Below are positions 8,212 to 15,756 of a DNA stretch of 56,219 nucleotides, piece by piece (within the stretch, counting starts at the first letter, position 1; the number at the start of each line of letters is the position of its first letter). Below the pieces are notes generated by a model that searched no databases, had not been told where the DNA came from, and worked only from the letters and a program-made list of their open reading frames with translations. Both the position numbers and the translations under genes were made by a program. This stretch comes from an uncultured Clostridia bacterium (GTDB lineage Bacteria > Bacillota > Clostridia > UMGS1810). The stretch covers positions 1 to 56,219 of the forward strand of contig CAKSIN010000016.1 of the NCBI GenBank assembly GCA_934463115.1, read 5' to 3'.

Positions 8212-8643
8212 TTACATTTGTGCGGCTGTTTTGCCAAGTTCGCGGCACTGCTCAAGCCCGGTATCATCGGGAGCGTCATTGATAATCAATCCCTCGCCGC
8301 CGACAACGGATGCACCTGCGTCTGCAACGCGTCTTTCCCAGTCGCGCATCCACTCGCCGTCGCCCCAGCCGTATGAACCAAAAAGCGCTATGTTCTTACC
8401 AGAAATTTTGGATTCCAACTCTGAGAAGAAAGGTTCAAACTCTCCTTCCTCCAAAACCTCTGCGCCCATTGCGGGGCACCCCAAGATAAGGGTATCGTAT
8501 TTTGCGGCTTCATCGGCAGATATATCCGATACCGTGAAATAGTCCGTTTCGGGATTTACTGTCTTTGCCCCCTCCAATATTGCGTCCGCCATGGCCTCGG
8601 TATTACCCGTGCCGCTCCAATAAATAACTGCCGTTTTACTCAT
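8212..8643 (-). CDS. Flavodoxin
   Basis: A 143-residue short-chain flavodoxin, a soluble one-electron carrier that binds FMN. The phosphate-binding loop is YWSGTGNTEAMA near residues 8-19, and the second FMN loop includes GSYGWGDGEWM near 88-98. In anaerobes flavodoxin usually replaces ferredoxin when iron is scarce. It follows the DUF3793 gene by 79 bases on the same strand, and two iron-repressor-like palindromes lie upstream of that gene, so the pair is probably an iron-controlled operon. AGGAGG is well placed before the ATG. Confidence 0.92.
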   Translation of the reverse strand: MSKTAVIYWSGTGNTEAMADAILEGAKTVNPETDYFTVSDISADEAAKYDTLILGCPAMGAEVLEEGEFEPFFSELESKISGKNIALFGSYGWGDGEWMRDWERRVADAGASVVGGEGLIINDAPDDTGLEQCRELGKTAAQM

Positions 8644-8722
8644 AATACAAACCTCCTGAAAACTATTTTATTACAATTAACGGATAAATCCGACAAAATT
8701 GTCAACCATATCTATTCTGCTC

Positions 8723-9277
8723 CTACGCCGCACAAAATATTTGCGCAAGCGTTTTTCCGCTTTCCGTTACGCGCCTTACAAGTGCCTTTCTGCACGAATC
8801 AAACCGACAAAACAGTTTTTTTGCCTCTTCGGCATTATGATAAACTTTCCATTCGCCAATCAAAAGACATCCCTCGTCACGGTGATTGATAAAACAATAA
8901 ATATCATGCAGCGGATATCCCAAAAACACTCCTATTTCATGCGGAAAATTATCGCAGTCAAGTCTATTTTTCAAAACACTCAGATAATCAGCAATGCTTC
9001 CGCTTTCCGGATAGCCGAAGTGTGATAAAAACTTTCTGCTTTTTTCAGACTGCAAATGCTTTTCAAGTACATTCCTGCGATATACAATCACAAGTGCGCG
9101 TCTTTCACATTCGCACAAAATTTCGATATATATATCCTTGCCGTTGAGCTGATTATTCAGGCTTTCAATATCGCTGTGCAGATTCGGAAAACGTGATTTC
9201 CGGCATGCCGCAATATTTGACGGTTTTATACCGGCAAGTGCGGGTGCACAGTGATATGCAAACAATTCATCTATCAT
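8723..9277 (-). CDS. DUF3793 family protein
   Basis: A 184-residue cytoplasmic protein of the DUF3793 family, recognised by AYHCAPALAGIKPSN near the N-terminus, LVIVYRRNVLEKHL, the FPHEIGVFLGYPLHDI motif near residues 110-125 and EWKVYHNAEEA near 143-153. The biochemical role is unknown. The family is widespread in anaerobic Firmicutes and is often found next to flavodoxin or ferrous-iron transport genes. Here it is the first gene of a pair with flavodoxin, downstream of a TTGACA/TAGTAT promoter and two DtxR/IdeR-like operators, which argues for a role in the response to iron limitation (inference). Confidence 0.85.
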   Translation of the reverse strand: MIDELFAYHCAPALAGIKPSNIAACRKSRFPNLHSDIESLNNQLNGKDIYIEILCECERRALVIVYRRNVLEKHLQSEKSRKFLSHFGYPESGSIADYLSVLKNRLDCDNFPHEIGVFLGYPLHDIYCFINHRDEGCLLIGEWKVYHNAEEAKKLFCRFDSCRKALVRRVTESGKTLAQIFCAA

Positions 9278-9295
9278 AATAGTCTCCTATCGCAC

Positions 9296-9313
9296 GGTTA
9301 GTTTAAACTAACC
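9296..9313. promoter_or_regulatory. DtxR/IdeR-like operator palindrome (proximal)
   Basis: GGTTAGTTTAAACTAACC is a perfect 18-bp palindrome 18 bases upstream of the DUF3793 start codon. TTAG...CTAA palindromes are the known recognition pattern of DtxR/IdeR-family metal-dependent repressors. The regulator gene is not in the window. Confidence 0.65.
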
Positions 9314-9380
9314 CGCATACAAAAAATATATGAGCATAACGCTCTTTAAACATTTTGCGTATTATCTTTCGCAATTATGA

Positions 9381-9396
9381 GTTAGCTTAATCTAAC
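9381..9396. promoter_or_regulatory. DtxR/IdeR-like operator palindrome (distal)
   Basis: GTTAGCTTAATCTAAC repeats the pattern of the proximal site (GTTAGTTTAAACTAAC) with two changes. It lies just downstream of the predicted -10 box and covers the likely transcription start, an ideal place for a repressor. Confidence 0.6.
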
Positions 9397-9404
9397 TACA
9401 AATA

Positions 9405-9433
9405 ATACTACCATGAATTGACGATTTTGTCAA
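9405..9433 (-). promoter_or_regulatory. Promoter of the DUF3793-flavodoxin operon
   Basis: TTGACA (9433-9428), a 17-base spacer and TAGTAT (9410-9405) on the minus strand. The -35 box also lies within a small inverted repeat, ATTGAC/GTCAAT (9417-9434). Confidence 0.6.
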
Positions 9434-9478
9434 TGCATTTTTTAATATTTTTCCGGATAAATGCAAATAACTTTAAAA

Positions 9479-10240
9479 TTATTCTCTGTTCCCCGTTATA
9501 AAATAGTCGCAATACTCACCGCCCGAAGCAATAGTCTGCCTGCGGTGCAATATTCCATGCTGAAGCGTAATCATGACATCATCCAGCTCGCAGAACAGCG
9601 GCATCAGTTCGGGAACACCAAGTTTTTTGGTGTAACTGCAGATAGGACAGCGCGTTATGCGGTAATAGCAGGCATTCTCATACGGTTTACCTACAAAATC
9701 AACTTTAAAAGATGTCGGATATTGTTTTTCTTTCTCCGGTGTATACCATTTGGTATATTTCATGATGCTTTTTTTATTCTCTGCTTTTCCTTTATCCGTA
9801 TTGAGGTCGGTTCTTGCAAAATACCACTTGACATGATAGAGCGAACGCCGCATCATCTCCTGTACGGTTACAGGCGGAATTTTCTTTTCGCTTGCAACAT
9901 ACGGTGCAACAAAGGCCAATGCAAACAGTTCATTGTAAGCCATAGGATTGTCATCACCGATGTCGTCTGCCTGTCTGACAAGCTCACGGTAAACTTTTTT
10001 GCTCTTTTTCATAATTTCTGCAGCATACGATTTGCCATACTTTTCTGCAAGAACCTTTTTCATAGAACCCTTGAACATCCAAAAATAAAAACCGTTATAT
10101 TTCATTTCAAACACCCATTCTGTGATTTTTCGGCAAACCTTTGAAACGCGTCCGCGGCATTGTTTAATAACGCCTTCCTCCGATAAATCTCTCAAAAGAG
10201 CAGGACGGTCAATTCCGCCCTGCGTCTTCGGAGATTTCAT
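9479..10240 (-). CDS. L-2-amino-thiazoline-4-carboxylic acid hydrolase family protein
   Basis: A 253-residue cytoplasmic protein with the C-terminal signature of the ATC hydrolase family: YRITRCPICSYTKKLGVPEL, then FCELDDVMI and TIASGGEYCDYFITG near residues 190-250. The founding enzyme opens ATC to S-carbamoyl-cysteine on the route to L-cysteine. Many family members in gut Clostridia are uncharacterised and may act on other substrates. The conserved Cys residues of the CPIC and EYCDY segments are present. No clear ribosome binding site precedes the ATG at 10240, and the frame is open a few codons upstream without another start. It lies alone between the iron operon and a decayed mobile element. 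Confidence 0.8.
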   Translation of the reverse strand: MKSPKTQGGIDRPALLRDLSEEGVIKQCRGRVSKVCRKITEWVFEMKYNGFYFWMFKGSMKKVLAEKYGKSYAAEIMKKSKKVYRELVRQADDIGDDNPMAYNELFALAFVAPYVASEKKIPPVTVQEMMRRSLYHVKWYFARTDLNTDKGKAENKKSIMKYTKWYTPEKEKQYPTSFKVDFVGKPYENACYYRITRCPICSYTKKLGVPELMPLFCELDDVMITLQHGILHRRQTIASGGEYCDYFITGNRE

Positions 10241-10269
10241 AGAAAAATCGTATTTCTTATTTCTGATTT

Positions 10270-10425
10270 TTAATCGGTATTATTCACCACTCCCCCGATT
10301 CGGGCAATCAGACGAACTGCTTTGGCTAAAGCATCACAGGAGTTCCACCTTCCCGGCATCCGCCCGGACTGCACTCTGGGACTTAACCTCGACTGTGCAG
10401 GAGTATCATTATATGCAATAATCAT
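10270..10425 (-). CDS. Small ORF of the mobile-element remnant
   Basis: A 51-codon frame (begins MIIAYNDTPAQSR, ends RIGGVVNNTD) whose ATG overlaps the TGA of the preceding small frame as ATGA, an arrangement typical of translational coupling. No domain is recognised. Its place beside a broken element-type sigma gene suggests it belongs to the same integrative element. Confidence 0.35.
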   Translation of the reverse strand: MIIAYNDTPAQSRLSPRVQSGRMPGRWNSCDALAKAVRLIARIGGVVNNTD

Positions 10426-10589
10426 CTTGGCGGCACAGCTGCCACGCTGTGCTTTTGCTGAATGGTTACACGCTCGTGCCTTTTTTTGGCTCGTTTTATG
10501 AAGGCTTGTCCCTCACAGGCAGTCTTGGCGCATTCGCAGATAGCTCCGATTATTGCTAACGTATTCGTTGTTGGGTATGAAATTGTCAA
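10422..10589 (-). CDS. Small cysteine-containing ORF of the mobile-element remnant
   Basis: A 55-codon frame from a TTG at 10589, containing AIIGAICECAKTACEGQ and a basic end, KKRHERVTIQQKHS. No ribosome binding site is visible for the TTG, and the alternative frame around 10575-10589 (PNNEYVS) suggests that the true start was lost by a frameshift. The function is unknown. It is translationally coupled to the next small frame. Confidence 0.3.
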   Translation of the reverse strand: MTISYPTTNTLAIIGAICECAKTACEGQAFIKRAKKRHERVTIQQKHSVAAVPPR

Positions 10590-10671
10590 AGAGCAATGAG
10601 GGTAAAACCTATTTTTATCCCCTCACTATTCTTTATAGGGAATTTTTTTGAATTTCTACAACCAAAAAAAT

Positions 10672-11079
10672 TTATATTTTTAAAATTTCTTTTAGTTTGG
10701 TTATAATTTTGCTGTGTTTCTTGCTGATAGCCTGTTGAGATACTCCCAATCTCTTGCCTGCTTCGCCCATTGTTTTTCCCTCGTCATACAACAATGTGAG
10801 CAAAAGCTGCCATCACTCGAAAGCGTTTTACGTGCTTTTTTTAAATTTTCAAGCATAATGTTGTGCAATGCCTCTCCTTCAACATTTACGCTCACATCGG
10901 CGATAACATCATGACCGTTTATATCATCCGCCGACATTGCGTCAAGTGAAAAAACATAAACTTCATTTTCGAACTTTTGAAGCCTTTTGCTGTGGTCGTG
11001 TTCTCTTATACTTCTGATATGTTTCTTTTGAAACCTCGTAATATTTGCTGTCTATAATCCAATAATATTTTTTACCCAT
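10672..11079 (-). pseudogene. Broken small sigma factor-like gene of a conjugative element
   Basis: From an ATG at 11079 behind GGAGG, the frames read in turn MGKKYYWIIDSKYYEVSKET, then KRLQKFENEVYVFSLDAM and DVIADVSVNVEGEALHNIML, then LLTLLYDEGKTMGEAGKRLG and VSQQAISKKHSKIITKLKEI. Together these make one sigma-70 region-4-like helix-turn-helix protein of about 135 residues, the type often encoded by Tn916/Tn1549-like elements. Two frameshifts break it: a 2-base loss near 11012 (KRE-HDHS region) and a 1-base loss near 10815 (after TLSSD). The gene is therefore inactive unless these are sequencing errors. Confidence 0.7.
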
Positions 11080-11189
11080 AAGATTTTCCTCCACTCGAAT
11101 GTTTTTTTCATTTCGAATGGGGATACTATGGATACCTTATGTAATACAAGCACCACCGACTTGTCCACCGGTTGTTGCCGCAAAAACAC

Positions 11190-11232
11190 AAAAAGACCGC
11201 AAAAAGCTGACACTCAGCTTTCATACGGTCTT
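11190..11232 (-). terminator. rho-independent terminator (minus strand)
   Basis: On the minus strand AAGACCG and AAAGCTGA pair with TCAGCTTT and CGGTCTT (stem 11193-11232), followed by a T run. It lies between the upstream leader-like region and the broken sigma gene, like the attenuators found in front of element genes. Confidence 0.7.
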
Positions 11233-11321
11233 GAAAACGAGTTAAAGTTCTGCTGTTAATTATCCTGCGTCCGTCGGGGTAATCTGTAGAACTTTCCATA
11301 GGCAACCTCATAAAGACAGAA

Positions 11322-11353
11322 AGGGCGCCGCAGTACACTTACTGCGACGCCCT
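11322..11353. repeat. GC-rich perfect-geometry hairpin
   Basis: AGGGCGCCGCAGTA (11322-11335) pairs with TACTGCGACGCCCT (11340-11353) with a single mismatch and a 4-base loop. It lies upstream of the terminator at 11190-11232 on the minus strand and may be part of an attenuation leader. Confidence 0.5.
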
Positions 11354-11389
11354 GCCTGTGGTCATGCGATATGCTTTTTATGAACGGAT

Positions 11390-11494
11390 TTAAGAGCCGC
11401 ATGTCCCTTTATCGTACAAAGCACCTATCGCAGTAATTCTTGAATGTTTTGCATATTCATTTGTAATAGTTAAAAATACAATCAGTAATTTCAT
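11390..11494 (-). CDS. Small ORF (34 aa) with strong ribosome binding site
   Basis: A 34-codon frame that begins MKLLIVFLTITNEY and ends YDKGTCGS, preceded by GGAGG at ideal distance. It has a short hydrophobic N-terminus and a single Cys near the end. It resembles a leader peptide or a short secreted/signalling peptide more than a folded domain. It lies downstream of the XRE regulator and its terminator. No family is recognised. Confidence 0.35.
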   Translation of the reverse strand: MKLLIVFLTITNEYAKHSRITAIGALYDKGTCGS

Positions 11495-11552
11495 CGTTTT
11501 TACCTCCGTTTGGCATACTGCCATATAAAATTTATTTTCTAAAAATAAGGTC

Positions 11553-11580
11553 AAAAAAAGACACCACTTTCAGTGATGCC
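11553..11580 (-). terminator. Terminator downstream of the XRE regulator
   Basis: On the minus strand GGCATCACT pairs with AGTGGTGTC (two G-T pairs, loop GAA) and is followed by seven T. It lies about 130 bases after the XRE stop codon. Confidence 0.6.
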
Positions 11581-11708
11581 AACCTCTTAGTTTCTGTGTT
11601 GCCGATTATTTGCTGTTTGATATTGCGAAAAAGGTGGCACTAAAAATATTGTAAAGCTGCACATATCCGTTTTTTACAAATCTCATTTCCGCTCATCCCT
11701 TATGTATT

Positions 11709-12050
11709 TTATTTGATGCTTATAAACCGCACTCCGTTCTCATCCAAAATTCTGTCTATGTAGCCCAAAACCTTTATTTTCTCCTCTACGCTCAACAATT
11801 CTGTCTTTCTCAAAATATCATAGGTATATTTATCTTCCAGTTTCTTTATATCACTATCAATTAAATCGTCCATAGGAACATTCAATACCATTGCGATTTT
11901 AGTCAGCGTTGCTATACACGGATAAGTCAAGTCCTTTTCGATTCTCGAAATATGCTGTTGAGATAAATCAGCTTTATCTGCCAGTTTCTCCTGCGACAAC
12001 CTTTTTGTTTTTCTCAATACTTTAATCTTATGTCCCAAAGTTTCTTTCAT
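11709..12050 (-). CDS. XRE-family transcriptional regulator
   Basis: A 113-residue protein with an N-terminal Cro/C1-type helix-turn-helix at residues ~7-62 (IKVLRKTKRLSQEKLADKAD, then LSQQHISRIEKDLTYPCIAT) and a C-terminal helical tail of ~45 residues (VEEKIKVLGYIDRILDE). Such regulators commonly control integrative elements or phage-like modules, which fits the neighbouring remnant. No clear ribosome binding site precedes the ATG. The 380 bases upstream (12051-12430) hold no gene. They contain only a 9-bp hairpin, AACGAGAAG/CTTCTCGTT, around 12167-12207. Confidence 0.85.
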   Translation of the reverse strand: MKETLGHKIKVLRKTKRLSQEKLADKADLSQQHISRIEKDLTYPCIATLTKIAMVLNVPMDDLIDSDIKKLEDKYTYDILRKTELLSVEEKIKVLGYIDRILDENGVRFISIK

Positions 12051-12430
12051 ACTGTGTTACACTCCATATAAATTCTATCACTTTTAATCGTAAAAACTTA
12101 CAACACAGTATGCGTATATTGAAATTTATTTACATATAACTATATGTATCTTGTCCTACAAAGCAAAACGAGAAGCTGATTGATTTACTCCAACCACCTT
12201 CTCGTTATTTACACACTATATTTTTTCATCTATTAAATGAAATATCCGCTGTCTGTGCAATAAGTATTTGCTTTGCTGTCTGCCTTATGATATGGCAACA
12301 TACCTCTTTTTCATTATCCACATCGCTGTTAGCTCTAAGTATAACAACTCACTAATCACTGAGCTTTTTTAATATTATTCATATTTGCCATATCTGTAAA
12401 CATTTCGCCTTTGAAACAACAAAAACTATT

Positions 12431-12850
12431 TCAGACTACTACTCCCTTTTTCAAAAGGATATTTGCATAAAGCGCACTTTCTCCCGTCGCAATGACCGCA
12501 TATGCCGACTTTGCACGCTCATAAAACGCAAATCGTTCCAAATGCTCAAATTCCGCATCGGAATATTTCGCCGCAATATCCTTGTATTCGTCCCAAATCG
12601 GAGTTTCAACGTCATCGCCCTTCACAACCTCCATAAGATACAGCGGCTTTGCATAGGTGTCAAGCGGAAAAAGCTCCAACACAGCGTCAAGCACCTCTGC
12701 CGCACCGTTTCCGCTCATATATACCACTCGTTTTCCCATGCTTGCGGACGGAAAATTCCCGTCCGCAATAACTATTTCGTCACCGTGACCCATTTCGCAA
12801 AGAATTTTGAGCAGCTCCGGCGGTATTATTTTCGGTATGTTTTTAAGCAT
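12431..12850 (-). CDS. fucU: L-fucose mutarotase (FucU/RbsD family)
   Basis: A 139-residue RbsD/FucU protein that speeds exchange of the alpha and beta forms of a free sugar, here most likely L-fucose, to feed the isomerase. The family signature is MGHGDEIVIADGNFPAxS near residues 20-37 (His and Asp of the active site present), and the C-terminus carries the FAFYERAKSAYAVIATGE segment. It begins 13 bases after the fucI stop codon, the classical fucI-fucU pair. The protein itself looks intact although fucI is broken. Confidence 0.88.
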   Translation of the reverse strand: MLKNIPKIIPPELLKILCEMGHGDEIVIADGNFPSASMGKRVVYMSGNGAAEVLDAVLELFPLDTYAKPLYLMEVVKGDDVETPIWDEYKDIAAKYSDAEFEHLERFAFYERAKSAYAVIATGESALYANILLKKGVVV

Positions 12851-12862
12851 TTCTTGTACCTC

Positions 12863-14474
12863 CTATTTATACAGCGGGCCGTACTCGCTGCAAGCTCTGT
12901 AATCGGTTGCCGTCTTGTCCTCGCCTACTCCGAAGCCTACCCATGACTGCGGTCTGTATATTTTCTCGTCCGCTACATTATGGATTGATACAGGTATTCT
13001 GAGCATTGACGCAAGCGTGATAAGGTCAGCGCCTATGTGTCCGTGAACCGTAACACCGTGGTTTGCTCCCCAGCTTGCCATTACGGAATACACATCCGTA
13101 AACGCGCCCTTGCCGGTCAGTATCGGCGCAAACCATGTTGTCGGCCATGTCGGATCGGTTCTTTTGTCAAGCTTTTCGTGAACATCATTCGGAAGTGTCA
13201 CAGTGTAACCCTCCGCAATCTGAATTGTCGGGCCTACGCCGTCAATGAGATTTACTCTTATCATTGTAACAGGCATTTCCGCCTCTGTTTTGAAGTGGCT
13301 CGAGAAACCGCCGCCGCGGAAGTATTCATAATCCGCACGGCACCAATCGGTTGCGTCAAGGCAGGCTTTTATGTCTGCATCGGTCATATTCCACCATTCC
13401 TTAACCGTTCCGCAGCCGTTTTCGTTCTTTGCAGCACCCGTACAGTCAAGAGCCGTTGCGCCCGAATTGATAAGGTGCATAATTCCGTCCTTTGCTTTGC
13501 CCTCAAGCTCTTTTCCTGTAACTCTCTTTACCGCCTCCGGCGACCAGTATGTACGTACATCGTGGAAACACGGAGCTTTTCCCGTCAAAAGGGTTGCAAA
13601 CAGCATTGAGATACCGTTAAGGGTATCATTCTCCGTTGCAAACGCAAACGGAGCCTTTTTGCCGTTCCAGTCAAAACTTGACGCCATAACAGCCTCGGTA
13701 AAATCGCCGTTGGGCAGCCAGTCCGTCCACATTCTTTGTCCCTGGAAGCCGCCGACAATACCGTTTCTGCCGAGAGCCTCTTCTTTCCAACCCATCTCGC
13801 CGAGCTTTGGATTGCCGAAAAGAATATCACGAACAATTATAGTAAACTTTGCGATAAACTCCCAATCCTTGTCCGCCGGAACTACCTTAGACTTTTTGAT
13901 AATTTCGGGGAAGGTTTTGCCCGCATTTTTGTCAAAGCCCTCCTTGCAGTTTTCTTTTATCCATTTAAGAGCCTTTTCGTATTCGTCTTTGTCAAAAATT
14001 TCAAGCGTAATTCTGCGCAGAACCTCGGTAAGGTCAACCCATTCCGCGCGAAGTCCGAGGTACTTCTGCATAAAGTCCGCGTCACAGAACGAGCCTGCAA
14101 TACCCATCGCAACTCCGCCTATGTTCACATACGCACGGTTTTTCATCTGTCCGACCGCAAGCGCGGCACGCGCAAAGCGCAGAATTTTCTCCGCAACATC
14201 CTCCGGGATTTCCGCATTGTCCGCATCCTGAACATCATGTCCGTAAATCGAGAATGCCGGAAGTCCTCTCTGAGCATGAGCCGCCATAGCCGCCGCCAAT
14301 TGTAATGCAGCCTATTACGCACTCGGCGGGTGTTCCGTCCTGATAGAAAAGATTTTTCTCTATCAGCTCTGCCGCTGCCTTAGCCATATTCATTGTCTGA
14401 TTTTCAAGGCTCTCTCTTACTCCGCCCCATCGTCCGTCAATAACGGGTCTTATACCGATTTTTGGTTTGTTCAT
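12863..14474 (-). pseudogene. fucI: L-fucose isomerase, internal deletion and frameshift
   Basis: L-fucose isomerase converts L-fucose to L-fuculose with Mn2+. The first 60 residues (MNKPKIGIRPVIDGRWGGVR...AECVIG, start set by GAGGAGG) are in one frame. Near 14300 the sequence jumps into another frame at AAAMAAHAQRGLPAFSIYGH, which continues to the normal C-terminus (ACSEYGPLYK). Compared with the well-known E. coli enzyme (591 residues), about 60 codons are missing at the jump, including the TPCWCYGSET and WGFNGTERPG blocks. The metal-binding region (FATENDTLNG, FHDVRTYWSPEA, HGHIGADL) is still present in the 3' part. As it stands the gene cannot make a normal enzyme. Confidence 0.85.
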
Positions 14475-14522
14475 TTTTTCATTCCTCCTCATAAGGCTTT
14501 TATATAATAAATTTCTCGTAGC

Positions 14523-14660
14523 TCACAATCTCTTATTTTTCTTGCAGCTGTTAAGACTACAGTAACTCAAGTCATCAAAATTTTTTACATCAAAAATCTT
14601 CATAAAGTTGTCGTTTTTATTCATAACAACCTTATTCCCGACAATTATACAGTTATTCAC
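14523..14660 (-). other. Possible gene fragment (46 codons)
   Basis: An open frame from a GTG at 14660, directly after the GH39 remnant's stop, contains CIIVGNKVVMNKND and NFDDLSYCSLNSCKK. It has no good ribosome binding site and no recognised family. Since it lies among broken genes it may be the tail of a lost gene. Confidence 0.2.
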
Positions 14661-14664
14661 AAAC

Positions 14665-15756
14665 TTAATGTGTGAATAACTGCTTTTCTAAATCCTCGTT
14701 TATTGTTTTTGATATTGCCGGACTAGTTTTCTTTTTCATCTCTAAATAATATACTTTATCAGGTAAAATAGAAAAGGCATATTCCTTTTCCATTTCACAT
14801 ATCGTGTATTCCATTTCAGAGCATGTATTAAGATACTCTTCTTCAAACGGCGCTAAATTTTCCGGTCGTCCCATCTTAAGCCACTCTTCATACGGACTTC
14901 CACAACCTCTTTTTATTTTTGCTTGTTCAATGACATAATCTTCCTTATAAATATTTCCTAAATCAATGGCATCAGTCCATGTGACTTGAGTATCAGATCC
15001 GGGTATTTGGTTATTCCATAGAATTGCCCTGTATACCCCTGCTTCTTCCGTAATAATTAAGCCGCATCCTAAAGGTGCGTTTTCAGTCTCAGTCAATATA
15101 ACATTTCCACAAAGTTTCTTCATAAGCTTGAATGCATTATAAGCTGCTTTTTTTATGCCATTTACAGTAACCAGTCCATATGTTCCTGAAAATGGGGTGT
15201 GCCGCATTTTTTCTTCCTCAAAAATATCACTTGCAACCCAGTAAGATACGGCATTGCAATAATTTCTGGTTTCAATCATATTTCTTACTATACAGCTTGC
15301 AGCATATATTCTGTCAAGCGCAGTATTGTTTAAGAAAGTAATATTCTCCGTACAATCTGTCGATAAAGTATTAAATTCAGCAGTATATTCCAAGATTTGG
15401 TTTGGGCGATTTAAGCACTGTTTCTTTAACTTTTTTTACATTTTCTACATAATACATTCCAAACTCAAACGGTGATCCTTTGCGGTCGTTATATCGACAA
15501 TACTCGTCTTGAGGATATAAGTGTGTACTTACAAAATCAAGCGGAACATTATTAACCGAACAATAGTCGATAATATCATCTATCCATTCCGCAACCGCCG
15601 TTGCCGGGCCACCTATCTTATAATCACTTGAAACACTTTTAACAGCATTTGCCGAAACTTCATACAGTTTTAAATATTCCTCCTTATCTCCGGACCAAAA
15701 ACACTGTAAATTGGGTTTATTCCACACCTCGAAAAACCATGATGATACCTCTTTAT
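14665..15756 (-). pseudogene. GH39-type beta-xylosidase-like gene, truncated and frameshifted
   Basis: The remaining protein begins at EVSSWFFEVWNKPNLQCFWS and continues through VPLDFVSTHLYPQDE and NAVSYWVASDIFEE, typical of the GH39 TIM barrel (beta-xylosidase and related enzymes). The N-terminal part of the barrel is missing. The acid/base glutamate of the WNEPN motif is Lys (WNKPN). An extra G near 15392 shifts the frame just before the nucleophile segment (AEFNTLSTD). At about 15750-15757 the gene is joined directly to the truncated phosphoglucomutase in another frame. Three independent lesions make loss of function very likely. Confidence 0.8.

Larger units (their letters stand above)
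10270..11590 (-). mobile_element. Remnant of an integrative/conjugative element
   Basis: The stretch between the ATC hydrolase family gene and the XRE regulator carries a frameshifted small sigma-like gene of the kind found in Firmicute conjugative transposons, coupled small frames, a strong minus-strand terminator, a GC-rich 14-bp hairpin and a leader-like small frame. No integrase, relaxase or attachment site can be seen, so the ends are only approximate. Confidence 0.45.

Noticed and set aside
11126..11338. 70-codon minus-strand frame in the mobile-element remnant
   Set aside because: It runs through a strong rho-independent terminator and a GC-rich hairpin. It could at most be a leader peptide, and no ribosome binding site is clear.
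11606..11686. 26-codon minus-strand frame just after the XRE gene
   Set aside because: The Shine-Dalgarno is weak and there is no conserved feature. It is not distinguishable from chance.
13371..14231. 286-codon plus-strand frame opposite fucI
   Set aside because: It is the antisense shadow of the fucI gene, whose family match on the minus strand is certain.
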